Shown one piece after another: positions 49,334 to 62,500 of a stretch of 64,000 bases of DNA (the first letter of the stretch is position 1; each line of letters starts with the position of its first letter). The translations under genes and the position numbers were made by a program. The DNA lies in NCBI GenBank assembly GCA_019022495.1, contig JAFEKR010000002.1, positions 62,001 through 126,000 of the forward strand, given 5' to 3'. The notes below the pieces were generated by a model, which had not been told where the DNA came from, searched no databases, and saw only the letters and a program-made list of their open reading frames with translations. Source of the stretch: Epichloe hybrida (lineage: Eukaryota; Ascomycota; Sordariomycetes; Hypocreales; Clavicipitaceae).

Positions 49334-51440
49334 TAGCCACCGTTACCGTTTGAGTTAAGATAAACATTATTTTGTGCTAGTAGCTGTTTTATAGTAGCCT
49401 TATATTATATCTCCGCAGCCTATAATAGTGGCATCTAGCTGTTATTATCTTTTAAGTTAAGATTAATATTATTTTGTACGAGTAGCTGCTTTATAGTAGC
49501 CTTATATCCTATCTCCGTGGCCCTTAATAGCGTCCCCTAGCTATTATTATCTTTTAAGTTAAGATTAGCATTATTTTATACAAGTAGCTACTTTCCAGTA
49601 GCCTTATATCCCTTTCCCGCGGCCTATAAGAGCGGCGTCTAACTGTCTTTATCTTTATTATCTAGGTTAATACTATCTCTAGTAAGTAGTAGCTTAACTA
49701 CTACCTTATGTCCTATCCCCGTGGCCTATAAGAGTGGTGTCTAACTATCTTTGTCTTTGAAATTTAGATTAATGCTATCCCTTGCGAGTAGTATCTCTAT
49801 AATTGCTTTATTGCCTTTTTTTGCTGCCTATAATAGCATTGTTAAACTTTTTAATATGTCAATACTACCATTATTAAGTAGTAGCTTAACTACCGCCTTA
49901 TGCTTATTCCTTATAGCCTATGCTAGCGGTGTCTAGCTATTATTGTCTTTAAAGTTAAGATTAATATTGTTTTATGTAAGTAGTTGCTTTATATTAGCCT
50001 TATGTCCTTTCTCCGTGGCCTATAATAGTGGCGTCTAGCTATTATTATCTTTTAAGTTAAGATTAGCATTATTTTATATAAGTAGCTGCTTTACGGTAGC
50101 CTTATATCCCTTCCCTATAGCCTATAAGAGCGTTATCTAACTGTCTTTATCTTTATTATTAAGGTTAATGCTATCTTTAGTAAGTAATAGCTTAACTACT
50201 ACCTTATGCCTCTTTCTTATAGCCTATAGTAGTAGTATCTAGCTATTATTGTCTTTTAAGTTAAGATTAATATTGTTTTATATAAGTAGCTGCTTTACAG
50301 TGGCCTTATGTCCTATCTTTACGGCCTATAAGAGCGTTATCTAACTATCTTTATCTTTATTATTAAGGTTAATACTATCTTTAGTAAGTAGTAGCTTAAC
50401 TACTACCTTATACCCCTTTCTTATAGCCTATAGTAGTGGTATCTAGCTATTATTGTCTTTTAAGTTAAGATTAATATTGTTTTATATAAGTAGCTGCTTT
50501 ACAGTGGCCTTATGTCCTATCTTTACGGCCTATAAGAGCGTTATCTAACTATCTTTATCTTTATTATTAAGGTTAATACTATCTTTAGTAAGTAGTAGCT
50601 TAACTACTACCTTATACCCCTTTCTTATAGCCTATAGTAGTGGTATCTAGCTATTATTATCTTTTAAGTTAAAATTAATATTATTTTATCTAAGTAGCTG
50701 CTTTATAGTAGCCTTATGTCCTATCTCTATAGCTTATAATAGTGGCGTCTAATAGTCGTTATCGTTTAAGTTAAGATTAATCCTATCCTTTGCAAGCAAT
50801 ATCGTCACAACTGCTTTATAGCCATTTTTTGCTGCCTATAATAGCAATGTCTGATCATTAGTGACCTTGGCGTTTGGGTTAATGCTGTCAATTCTTGCAA
50901 GTAGCAGCTTAACCGTTGTCACACGCCTGTTTTCTACAGCATAAAATAAGGGAGTACGACCATTTTTATCCTCGGAGTTTAGATTAACGCCGTCTTTCGT
51001 GATCAGTAGCTTAACTATTCTCTCTTGCTAATTCTGCGCGGCCCACGACAGTGGCGTGCGACTGTCTTTATCTTTAGCGTCTAGATCGATATTATTATTT
51101 GCAAGTAGCAGCTTAACTATTGTTTTATGCCACTTTTAAGTCACCTAGAGTAGTGGCATTAACCTGTCTTTATCTTTAGTATCTAGGTTAATATTATCTT
51201 TTGCGAGCAGTAACTTAACTACTACTCTATGCCTCCTTCCCGTGGCCTATAATAGCGGTGTCTAACTATCTTTGTCTTTTAAGTTAAGATTAACATCGTC
51301 CTGTGCGAGTAGCTGCTTTACATTAGCCGCATGCCCATTACCTGCGGCCTAAGACAGTGGGGTGCGACCGTTAGTATCTCTAAAGTTCGGATCAATGCGG
51401 CCTTCCGCAAGCAGACGCTCAGATTCTGCTAGGTTACCAT
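49334..51440 (-). repeat. Ankyrin-coding tandem repeats, main block (about 20 units)
   Basis: 102-bp units with the words LNLKDKD and VKLLLAK. In 50290-50700 a two-unit (204-bp) block is duplicated almost perfectly, showing recent unequal exchange or gene conversion. Units closest to the start codon (51000-51460) retain more GC; one near 51043 keeps the Trp codon, whereas the first unit already has TAG at 51349-51351. Confidence 0.82.
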
Positions 51441-51465
51441 GTCTCGCTGCTGCAAGGAGATCCAT

Positions 51466-52207
51466 CTTTCACAGGCTCTGTTTATATTTGTTGACGCGAA
51501 TCAAAACGACCAACACTGTGTATTTGGCTTCACGAAAAAAATTAAGAGAGATGTGGCATTTCGACGACATTTGCAGGAAATAGAACCCATGAAATAACTT
51601 GTTTAACCCCGCAGCTGAACGCCATCAGGCTGCCAGAGTGTTGACATTTTGTGGCGGATTACTTACGAAATGATCGTGATCATAATTCTAGGGCTTATTC
51701 ACGCGGTGTTCGGCGAACCTGAGCGGGATACCATGGTCAACTACTGCGGCTGATCGAATGTTACAGATGTGATACTGCCACGTCCTAAACGGATATTCAT
51801 TGGCTGTATAGTTGGCGCCTATTGTCAATGTATGATCACTTATACTTGGCATTGGTAGCCCAGGTCCATTTGCGCGACCCAGTCAGACTGGAAGCTAAAT
51901 CTCCCTTTCCTGTCCAGCAAGGATGAGGCTGATTCTTTCAGCGTGGCGTTCCTGTAAATGTGAATGTTGGATGCGGGAAAGACGCCAAGTTACCGCCTGG
52001 AGTAGAATTGTGAAATTAACTCTGTCCCAGGAGAAGGATGACTAGTAATAATTAAGAGAGGCAACAAACATACCGCGCTGGCGCCTTTGAGAAACCTTCA
52101 TTACCACAGTCGTATTTGAGCCCTTGGAAACAACTAGTCACGATAATCATCCATAACCCTTGTAAATGACCAGGGCTCAGTGATAGTGGGGAGTGAACAT
52201 ATCGTAC
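51466..52207. other. Unique region upstream of the ankyrin gene
   Basis: About 740 bp of normal-composition sequence between the ankyrin start codon and copia X. It should contain that gene's promoter; an in-frame TGA two codons before the ATG supports the chosen start unless an upstream exon exists. The plus-strand frame at 51362-51583 overlaps the gene antisense and has no support. Nothing else seen. Confidence 0.5.
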
Positions 52208-52437
52208 TGTCAGGGAGAGCTCCCTTGAAGCATAGGTTATATGAGGGCAGCGCGCATTAATAGGGATAAAACGCGAGGTCAGATATTAGTAAATACAATG
52301 TATTAGAAGTACCTCTGTAAACTAGTTATTACTATAGCGCACTATATACCTTTTAGGTATAAAAGTTAGGTACTATCTATATCTCTAATTAATAAAATTA
52401 AACGCTTTTTATTATTTATTTATACCCTTACCTAATA
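52208..52437 (+). repeat. 5' LTR of copia X (230 bp)
   Basis: It starts TGTCAGGGAGAGCTCCC and ends TTACCTAATA. Against the 237-bp LTR of Y and the 3' LTR (TGTTAGGGTCCAGGGAG) it lacks 7 bp near the start, accounting for the whole length difference. CGTAC at 52203-52207 may be the target duplication, uncheckable here. Confidence 0.82.
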
Positions 52438-52452
52438 GTTATAAGCCTAGGA
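52437..52452 (+). promoter_or_regulatory. Probable half-tRNA primer-binding site of copia X
   Basis: Directly after the 5' LTR, AGTTATAAGCCTAGG reads as a RIP form of GGTTATGAGCCCAG. That would pair with the anticodon stem-loop of initiator Met tRNA, the half-tRNA primer known for copia-type elements. The two differences are G to A and C to T. Confidence 0.55.
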
Positions 52453-52639
52453 GGCTTTAATTACTATTTTTATTAATTATTATTAAAGATATAAGCTTTA
52501 TTAAATATTATTAATTAACGCTTACCTATATTATAAGATAATTACCCTTTTATTATATTAATTAGTTAAAACCCTTATCCTATGCTTTAGTTAACTAATA
52601 TATTTCCCTTTATAATATCTAAAGAAACTCTAAATATAG

Positions 52640-55600
52640 TGTTATTATTAGAGAAGGATTAGATTAAGTAATTTACTTAAGTTAAGAACTATATAGAATT
52701 ATATAGTATTTAGGAGTATATTAACCCTAATAAGGTTAAATTACTTAAAGAACTTATAATACTTATATACCCCTAGAGAGGTCTAAGACTAGAGATTACA
52801 CTAAATAACCCTAATACTCTTAAAGATTAGAAGATTACTTATAAAGATATAAAGGACTAATTTAACTTTAAATATAAAGAGCTTTAATTTAACCTTATAA
52901 AGTATATAAACCTATTAAAGTAAATACTAAAGATTAGGGAATATATTTATAAAACTCTTTTAAAGAATATATAAGACTCTCTTAACTTTAATATTAAAGT
53001 AAAGGAAAAGAAGTTAGTTTAATATTATACCTATAGAATACTTAAGCTTCTTTATAATTAATATAAGCTAAATACTAAGAAAATACTTATTCTTATAGAG
53101 AATTACCTTAATAATTACTTATAAGCTAAAGGTACTTATAATTAGTATAAGTAAGCTATAATAATAAAGGTACTATAAAGGAATTATCTAGATCTTAAGA
53201 CTTAATAAACTAAGGAGATAATACTATATAAGTTTATTATTTTTCTTTAAAGTAAATTTAAGGTATTTTAGAAGAAATAGAATAACTTACTTAATAAAGG
53301 AAAGAATAATAGCTTCCTTAAGGTAATTAGTAAGTTTAAAAGAGATTATAAAGCTCCTTAGAGCTTAATAATAAGAAAATTAGCTAATAATGCTATTACT
53401 ACTAATAGATTAAATAGTTAGAATAAATTAAAGTAAAGGAAATACCCTAAATACTCTAGTTATAATGTTTATAATATATTAAAGTAGTAGGAATCCTATA
53501 ATTTATTTAAAGCTCTCTATAAGCTAGAGGCTACTCCTAAGGACTAGGAAGTTAGGAAGAACTTTAAAGATAATATTAAGAGATACCTTAAGAAAAACCT
53601 ATAAGAGAGATTAAAAGCTATAAGTTAAAAACTAGAGAAAAGGGAAAAAAGTAGTAATATTATTATCCCCTTATAAAACCTAATAAATAACTTACTTATA
53701 GTAACTCTAGGAGAGAAGACTATAAATATATTATTATTTATATGCTTATAAAGCTTTTAACCTTTAAGGGAAGTTATATATTTAACTTTAAATACTATAG
53801 ATAGCTCTAAAGGAAATTAGAATATAGTTATTTATAATTCTAGAGCTAATGTTTATATTTTTAATAATATTTATTAGTTTAAATAGTCTAAGTTTAATAG
53901 AACTATTATAATAGAGGTTAAAGCTAGAGGTATAATCTATATATCCTTAGGATAAGGACTAGTCTATATATCTATTATAAATCTAGTATTATAAAGGCTA
54001 AGAAGGATTATAGTGTAAAGTGCTTTGCTAATTCTAGAATTTTATATAAACCTAGTATTAGTAATAATTCTAATAAAGGCAGGGATTTATTAAAACTAAA
54101 AGAAAAGCTTCCTATTCTAAGGAAAGTATCCTATTACTAAGCTTTATAATATTAATAAGCTTTATATATTATCTATACTCTTAGATAACCTAAAAGAGGC
54201 TTACGCTATAACTAGTAAAGCACTAAGGCTACTTATAAAAGGAGATATAGAGCTTTAGTATTAATAATATAGTTATCTAAGTAAGAATGCCTTTATAAAG
54301 ATTATAAATACTACTCTTAGCGTTAAATTAATAGGACCTAAGCTTATAGAGTGTAAGATTTATACTATAGGTAAAGCTAAGCGCTAGAGATTATAGGTTA
54401 TACTAGAAGGGCTTTCTTAAGGACCTAGATATAGTCTTTTAGTTAATCTAGACTATTATAACTCTTCTTATTAGAATAGTAATAAGTATTAGTGTGTTTT
54501 TATATGCCTTATAACCTTAATATATTTCTTTTATTTATTAAAGACTAAAGATAGAATTTATAATAGCTTTTATATAATAATAGCGTTTTTATATATATAA
54601 TTTAGGGTTTAACTATACTTTTTATATAGTAATATTAAAAAGGCTTTATTTATAGAGAATATAAGAGATAAGATAGCCTTTACTAGCATTATAGTCTATA
54701 ATTTAGCTCCCTTAATGCCTAGTTAAAATAGAAAGGCAAAGAGATCTAAGGGGGTAATTAAGTAAAAGGCTTATATATTAAGCCTTAAGGCTTACCTTCC
54801 TTTAAAACTTAATAATAAGGTCTTTAATATAGTAGTTTATTTACTAAATAAAATACCCTTTAAGTATTATAAGAATTAAGTTATACCTTATAAACTCTAG
54901 TAAAATTAGGTATGGAAAATAGTCCTAGCTTATTTATAGATATTAGAGGTTTAAAAGCCCTTAATTATAGACTTATAAGCTTATAGATATAAGGCATTTC
55001 TAATAATAATAAAGGCTCTAAAGCATATTAAATTACATAATGTAATACTATAGCTAGAGTAAAAAGCTTATATTAAATACCTTATTAGGTATAGAGGTAA
55101 GTTATACTATATTATATAGGTGCCTTTACTTTATAATTATAAGGTTATTATATTAGTATATATTTAGTTTAATAAGAACTCCTTCTTTAAGCTAGAAGAA
55201 AAGCTAGAATTAGCTTAATAGGAGAAGATATTAATAGTTAAGTTACTTAAAGAGCTTAAAGCTAAAGACCTTAATAAGGAAATTAGTTAAGATCTTATTA
55301 GAATAAAGCTTAAAGAGAATAATCCTACCTCTTTACTATTAGCTATAGGCTAGGAAAATAAGTAATTTAAAGTAAAAATACCTCCTTATATAATAGGGAA
55401 TAAAGAGAACCTTTCTAGTGTACTTTTAACCCCTCCTAACTTCTCTTAGAAAGCACTAGTTACTATAAAGAACTTAGAGCTTTAGGTATAAGGTAATAAT
55501 ATACTATTTTATAAGATTAATAAATTTATAAGTAAGGTAATAGCTAAATATATAGTAATTACTATAAAGACTAGTAAATTTACTATAAAAGGTAGTAAGG

Positions 55601-57380
55601 CTATAGAGAATTATAGTCCTTATAATAATAGTATTAATATAAATAGTATTATTACTAGGAAATATTAAAGAAAGGAAATAAGGAAAGCTAGGTAAGTATA
55701 GTTTTCTTCTGCTTTTTTAATTATATTCTAAGGAACTTAATATAGTTTATATATTAAAGATATACCTCTAGAACCTATATATTATTATTAGGTAATAGCC
55801 TTAGCGTATTATAACTACTAGAAGGAAGTGATTATAAAGGAGCTTTTAAAGCTTTAATCCTAAAACTACTAGGAGAATATACTAGATAAATTATTTAATC
55901 TTAAGGAGACTATTAACCTTAGATAGGTTTTTAAGTATAAAACTAATAAAAAAGGTATTATTATAGAGTTTAAGGCTTAAATAGTAGTCTAAGGTAACTA
56001 ATAACTAAAGGATAACCTTAATAACTATATTACTATGCTTACTTTATAATCTTTATATATATTACTTACTATTTACTACGCTAATAATCTTAATATATAT
56101 TAATATAATATTTAAAATGCCTTCCTATATATAAAACTTAAAGAACCTATCTTCTATAAGCTACTAGAGAGTATAAATATATAAGGTTATCTCTAGAAGA
56201 TAACTAGAGTATTATATAGGCTATAGGAAGCTCCTTAATAATGGTTTCTATACCTAATATAATTCCTATTAAATCTAGGCTTTATCTAAGGAAAGGAAGA
56301 CTTATATATCTTTATAAAAGGCAGATTTATCTTGTTTTCTATGTAAATAATATTATAGTGCTGTTTTTAAATAGATTTAAAGCAGAATTTAAAGAGCTAT
56401 ATAAGTAGTTAATAAACAGTCTAGATATTAAAGACTAAGGTAATTTAAAGTGATTCCTAGGCATTAAAATCATTAGGAATTATAATACTAAAGAGATATA
56501 GTTATTATAGGAATTATATATTTAAAAGATAGCCTAGAAGTTTATTCCTAATATTATTAATAATGATTTAAAGAGCTTAATTATATTACCTTTAATAATA
56601 GCTATAATAGTTCTAAATAATAATTAGGCCACTAATAAAGAGATTAATTACTATAGAGTAGTTATTAGCTCTTTAGTCTATCTTTATATTATTAGAAGAC
56701 TTAATATAGCCTTTATAGCTTTAAAGCTAGCCTTCTTTATAATAAACCCTTTAATAAAGTATATTAAGCTTATAAAGGCTACTTTAATATACGCTTAAAA
56801 TATAAGGAAGTTATATATCTAATACTTAGGAGTAAATAGCTTTAATACGCTTTTCTCTAGCACTAATACCTCTCTTAGTAATAACCCTAATACTTAGAAA
56901 TTAATATAAGGCTATGTCTTTATTATATATAAAGCTATAATTAATTAGAAGTCTAGGAGGTAGTATTATATAATAACCTTAAGTATAGAAGTAAAGCTCT
57001 TTATATTAAATTATAAAGTAAAAGAGCGTATATCTCTAGGTAAACTGCTTTATAATATTAGTATATAGGTCCCTTCTTTATTAATTATCTAGTGTAATAA
57101 TAAGTAAATAATTTATATTATAAAATATAAGAAAGGAAGGCTTTAAACTAGTCTAAAGTATCTTAATATAAATTAAATGTGAATTTAAGAGTAATATACC
57201 CTAGGTAATATTAAGGTAAATTAGTTAAAGACCTCTAAGATACTTACTAATAGCTTTATAAAGCCTCTATTAGGGTAAATATATAAGGAATTCTATTACT
57301 AGATTAGCTTATAGGAAATTCCCGCTTAATTATAACACTAGAAAATCATTATAATCTCTTCTTACGCTTATAATCTTTAG
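52640..57380 (+). pseudogene. Copia X gag-pol remnant
   Basis: Gag-like helix-rich sequence lies at about 52.64-53.6 kb. The pre-integrase/integrase zone at about 54.3-54.9 kb contains LIECKIYTIGKAKR (from C-x2-C..GKAKR). The RT zone at about 55.9-56.4 kb contains NAFLYIKLKEPIFYKLLES. RNase H follows to about 57.3 kb. Stops are frequent on every frame, mostly TAG and TAA from CAG, CAA and TGG. Confidence 0.78.
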
Positions 57381-57419
57381 CTTTAATAGATATCTTAGCT
57401 AAGGGGGGTGTGTTAGGGT

Positions 57420-59234
57420 CAGAGTATTGTTTGTAGTGTAGTTAGTGTAGTTTTTAGGAAAAATTTGTATTTATAGTGTAGTTTTTTTTTTCTTATAGTT
57501 AGTGTAGTGTAATTTTTTTTTTTTATAGTGTAGTGTAGTATAGTTTTTTTTTTGCTTGTAGTGTAGTGTAGTTAGTGTAGTTACTAACTACACTAACTAC
57601 AAAAACTACAAATATAGTGTTAGTAAAAAAAAAAGTAGGCTTTTTTATTATATAAGGTTATTATAAGGATTAAAAGAAGGCTAGTTATATAGAAGCTTTT
57701 ATTATTACCTATTTTACCTAATTAGTTATATAATTTATAAAATTTACCTTTTTTTAAGGATTTTACTATAACTAGGGTAATTTATAATATTATAACTTTT
57801 TAATAATACTATTATACCTAATACTTTATTTTACTAATATAACTTAAAGAAAAACCTTCTTATTATTTTATTTACTATTACTATTAATTATTTTATATTT
57901 TAAAATATTATTATTATTATTTTAAATAAAAAATACCCTAAACTAATAGAATAAAATTAATTAAGAAATCTAGATAAATTACTAGAAGTTAATAAAATAT
58001 ATACTTAGTACTTAAATCTTATTCTTAATATAATAAGAACTTAAAAAAAGCTTAAACTATTTATTTAAGATTTAAACTAATTAAATATTACTTTTAGCTT
58101 TATAATTCTAAAGCCTTAAGAAGTTATATATAGTAACTTTATATATCTTATTACTATAATATATAAATAAAGAATATAATAAACTAATATTTATAATCTA
58201 TTAATAAATAATTAATAGTATTATTTTAATTACCCTATATAGCTTAATTAAGCTATAAAAAATAAGTTTAACTTATTTTTTAAAATAAAACTAAGACTTA
58301 CTTTTATATAATATACTATACTTATTATAAGAGCTTTAATAACTTTAATAACCTTAATTACTATTATTACTATTAATACTATTAATACTATTATTACTTA
58401 ATTACTATTATTACTATTATTTTACTTTTATTATTATTTTAAAAAATATAAAAGAGAAAACATTTTTATAATATTAATATTTTTAAAAACCTTAAAATAC
58501 TAAGTTATTAAAAACTATAGCTTTTACTATAGTAATTTACTTATAATTACTAGTATTTATATTTAAGTTATTTATTTATTATTTATTATTTATTAAACTT
58601 TAACACTAATAATATTATAAGTAATCTTAGTAATCTTAGTAATCTTAGTAATACTAGTAATATTAGTATTATAAGCTATTATAAGCAATTATAAGCTATA
58701 ATAAGATATAATAAGCTACTTATATTAAGTTTACTAGTAGTTCTTTTTATAGTTTTTTTAAAATAAGTAATAATAATAATTTATAGAAATATAAAATAAT
58801 TTATAGAAATAGTAAATAATATAATAAGAAGGTTTTTCTTTAAGTTATATTAAGGAAATAAAGTATTAAGTTAAATAGTATTATTAAAAAAGTATAATAT
58901 TATATATAACCTTACTTAGTTATAGTAAAATTACTAAAATAATATAATATTATAAATTCTATAACTAATTAAATAAAATAGGTAATAATAAAAGCTTTTA
59001 TATAACTAGCATTCTTTTAATCCTTATAATACTAATAACTAATAAAAAGTCTAATACTACATTTATAGTGTTTGTAGTTAGTGTAGTTTAGGAAAAAAAA
59101 TTTGTAGTGTAATGTATTGTAGTTTTTTTTTCCTTATAGTTAGTGTAGTTTATAGTGTAATGTAGTTTGTAGTGTAGTTACTACACTACACTACAAATAC
59201 TACACTACACTACACGTTTTAGTGCAATACTCTG
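57420..59234 (-). mobile_element. Non-autonomous hAT-like element, copy 4 (1,815 bp), reverse
   Basis: Perfect 8-bp duplication GTTAGGGT at 57412-57419 and 59235-59242. It begins CAGAGTATTGTTTGTAG and ends AGTGCAATACTCTG, the reverse of copies 1-3. It split the 3' LTR of copia X only nine bases from its start. Confidence 0.9.
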
Positions 59235-59339
59235 GTTAGGGTCCAGGGAGAGCTCCCTTAAAGCATAAGTTATATAAGGGCAACGCGCATTAATAGGGAT
59301 AAAACGCGAGGTTAGATATTAGTGGATACGATGTATTAG

Positions 59340-59576
59340 TGTTAGGTAGGGGTGTAAATAGATGATAAAAAGCGTTCGATTTTGTTAATCAAAGGTGCAG
59401 ACAGCACCTGACTTTTATACCTAAAAGGTACATAGTGCGCTATAGTAATAACTAGTTTACAAAGGTACTTCTAATATATTATATTTACTAATGTCTAACC
59501 TTACGTTTTATCCCTATTAATACGCGCTACCCTTATATAACCTATGCTTTAAGGGAGCTCTCCTTAAGTTTTAACA
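59340..59576 (-). repeat. 3' LTR of copia Y (237 bp)
   Basis: The outer 100 bp are little mutated and include the hairpin-forming AGGTGCAGACAGCACCTG. The inner part, next to the purine tract, is RIP-changed (AACTTAAGGAGAGC on the complement where X has GGTCCAGGGAGAGC). Confidence 0.85.
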
Positions 59577-62500
59577 CACCCCCCTTAGCTAAGATATTTA
59601 TTAAAGCTAAAGATTATAAGCATAGGAAAAGATTATAATAATTTTCTAGTGTTATAATTAAGCAGGAATTTCCTATAAGCTAATCTAGTAATAGAATTCC
59701 TTATATATTTACCCTAATAAAGGCTTTATAAAGCTATTAGTAAGTATCTTAAAGGTCTTTAACTAATTTACCTTAATATTACCTAGGGTATATTACTCTT
59801 AAATCTATATTTAATTTATATTAAGATACTTTAAACTAGTTTAAAGCCTTCTTTCCTTATATTTTATAATATACATTATTTACTTATTATTACACTAGAT
59901 AATTAATAAAGGAAGGACTTATATACTAATATTATAAAGTAATTTACCTAGAGATATACGCTCTTTTACTCTATAATTTAATATAAAGAGCTTTACTTCT
60001 ATACTTAAGGTTATTATATAATACTATCTCCTAGACTTCTAATTAATTATAGCTTTATATATAATAAAGACATAGCCTTACGTTAATTTCTAAGTATTAG
60101 GGTTATTACTAAGAGAGGCATTAGTGCTAGAGAAAAGCGTGTTAAAGCTATTCGCTCCTAAGTATTAGATATATAACTTCCTTATATTCTAAGCGTATAT
60201 TAAAGTAGCCTTTATAAGCTTAATATGCTTTATTAAAGGGTTTATTATAAAGGAGGCTAGCTTTAAAGCTATAAAGGCTACATTAGGTTTTCTAATAATA
60301 TAAAGATAAACTAAAGAGCTAATAACTACTCTATAGTAATTAATCTCTTTGCTAGTAGCCTTGCTATTATTTAGGATAATTATAGCTATTATTAAAGGTA
60401 TTAAAATTAAGCTCTTTAAATCATTATTAATAATATTAGGAATAAACTTCTAAGCTATCTTTTAAATATATAATTCCTATAATAACTCTATCTCTTTAGT
60501 ATTATAATTCCTAATGATTTTAATGCCTAGGAACCACTTTAAATTACCTTAGTCTTTAATATCTAAACTGTTTATTAACTACTTATATAGCTCTTTAAAT
60601 TCTACTTTAAATCCATTTAGAAATAGCACTATAATGTTATTTATATAGAAAAATAAGATAAATCTACCTTTTATAAAAATATATAGGTCTTTCTTTCCTT
60701 AGATAAAGCCTAGATTTAATAGGAATTATATTAGGTATAGAAACCATTATTAAGGAGCTTCCTATAGCCTATATAATACTCTAGTTATCTTCTAGAGATA
60801 ACCTTATATATTTATACCCTCTAGTAGCTTATAGAAAATAGGTTCTTTAAGTTTTATATATAGGAAAGCATTCTAAACATTATATTAATATATATTAAGA
60901 TTATTAGTATAGCAAATAGTAAGTAGTATATATAGAGATTATAAAGTAAGCATAATAGTATAGTTATTAAGGTTATCCTTTAGTTATTAGTTACCTTAGA
61001 CTACTATTTAAGCCTTAAACTCTATAATAATACCTTTTTTTATTAGTTTTATACTTAAAAACCTATCTAAGGTTAATAGTCTCCTTAAGATTAAATAATT
61101 TATCTAGTATATCCTCCTAGTAATTTAAGGATTAAAGCTTTTAAAGCTCCTTTATAATTACTTCCTTTTAGTAATTATAATATAATAAGGCTATTACCTA
61201 ATAATAATATATAGGTTTTAAAGGCATATCTTTAATATATAAACTATATTAAGTTCCTTAGAATACTATTAAGAAAGCAAAAAAAAACTATACTTACTTA
61301 GCTTTTCTTATTTCCTTTCTTTAATATTTCCTAGTAATAATATTATTTATATTAATACTATTATTATAAGGACTATAATTCTCTATAGCCTTACTACCTT
61401 TTATAGTAAATTTACTAGTCTTTATAGTAATTACTATATATTTAGCTATTACCTTACTTATAAATTTATTAATCTTATAAAATAGTGTATTACTACCTTT
61501 TACTTAAAGCTCTAAGTTCTTTATAGTAACTAGCGCTTTCTAAGAGAAGTTAGGAGGGGTTAAAAGTACACTAGAAAGGTTCTCTTTATTCCCTATTATA
61601 TAAGGAGGTGTTTTTACTTTAAACTACTTATTTTCCTAGCCTATAGCTAATAGTAAAGAGATAGGATTATTCTCTTTAAGCTCTATTCTAATAAGGTCTT
61701 AACTAATCTCTTTATTAAGATCTTTAGCTTTAAGCTCCTTAAGTAACTTAATTATTAATATTTTCTTTTATTAAGCTAATTCTAGCTTTTCTTCTAGCTT
61801 AAAGAAGGAGTTCTTATTAAACTAAATATATACTAATATAATAACCTTATAATTATAAAGCAAAGGCACTTATATAATATATTATAACTTACCTCTATAA
61901 CTAATAAGGTATCAAATATAAGCTTTTTACTCTAACTATAGTATTACATAGTGTGATTTAATATGCTCTAGAGCCTTTATTATTATTAGAAATGCCTTAT
62001 ATCTATAAGCTTATAGATATATAATTAAAGGCTTTTAAACCTCTAATATTTATAAATAGGCTAGGACTATTTTCTATGCCTAATTTCACTAGAGTTTATA
62101 GGGTATAACCTAATTCCTATAATGCTTAAAGGGTGTTTTATTTAGTAAATAAACTACTATATTAAAGACCTTATTATTAAGTTCTAAAGGAAAGTAAGCC
62201 TTAAGGCTTAATATATAAGCCTTTTACTTAATTACCCCCTTAGATCTCTTTGCCTTTTTATTTTAACTAGGTATTAAGGGAGCTAAATTATAGATTATAA
62301 TGCTAGTAAAGGCTATCTTATCTCTTATATTTTCTATAAATAAAGCCTTTTTAATATAACTATATAAAAAGCATAGTTAAACCCTAAATTATATATATAG
62401 GAACACTATTATTATATAAAAGCTATTATAAATTTTATCTTTAGTCTTAAATAAATAGAAGAAATATATTAAGGTTATAAGGTATATAAAAACACACTAA

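Larger units (their letters stand above)
25259..51465 (-). pseudogene. Giant ankyrin-repeat membrane-protein gene, RIP-mutated and split by transposons
   Basis: Reading starts at ATG 51465 (MDLLAAARHGNLAESERLL) and passes into 34-residue (102-bp) ankyrin units of the form NGRTPLxWAAxNGHxxVVKLLL. These run to 49334, resume at 47532-47191 and again at 27115-26640, interrupted by a hAT element and gypsy B. Most units carry TAG where Trp (TGG) follows PLL/PLS. The 3' part is intact: exons 26372-26715 (continuous upstream with the last repeats), 25821-26319 and 25259-25756, joined by introns 26320-26371 and 25757-25820. That tail contains KHGQWLYDDYVEHEPG, a Cys-rich patch (CEHGKTCKCLPP) and two membrane segments (GFFPPSLLFGILWGILK and GVASWWMAGATIVVGIIG). 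This C-terminal module is known from fungal ankyrin proteins of unknown function. The donor choice at 26371 (GTACTT) keeps the frame; the stronger GTAAGT four bases upstream would break it. Originally some 28 or more repeats. It cannot now give a full product. Confidence 0.82.
52208..59339 (+). mobile_element. Ty1/copia LTR retrotransposon X, 3' LTR broken by hAT and copia Y
   Basis: The 5' LTR is 52208-52437. The internal region 52438-57410 ends in the purine tract AAGGGGGGTG. The 3' LTR starts at 57411, is split by a hAT copy at 57420-59234, resumes at 59243 and is cut again at 59339 by copia Y. Domain remnants on the plus strand run gag, integrase, then RT, the copia order. All frames are stop-filled. 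The right part of the 3' LTR lies beyond Y and outside the window. Confidence 0.88.

Noticed and set aside
49751..49936. Plus-strand 61-codon frame in the repeat zone
   Set aside because: It is antisense to ankyrin-coding repeats; the Leu/Ser-rich product is a reflection of the repeat frame.
57411..57419. TTAGGG near the hAT junction as a telomere-repeat relic
   Set aside because: GTTAGGGT is simply the 8-bp target duplication in the copia LTR; there is no tandem TTAGGG array.
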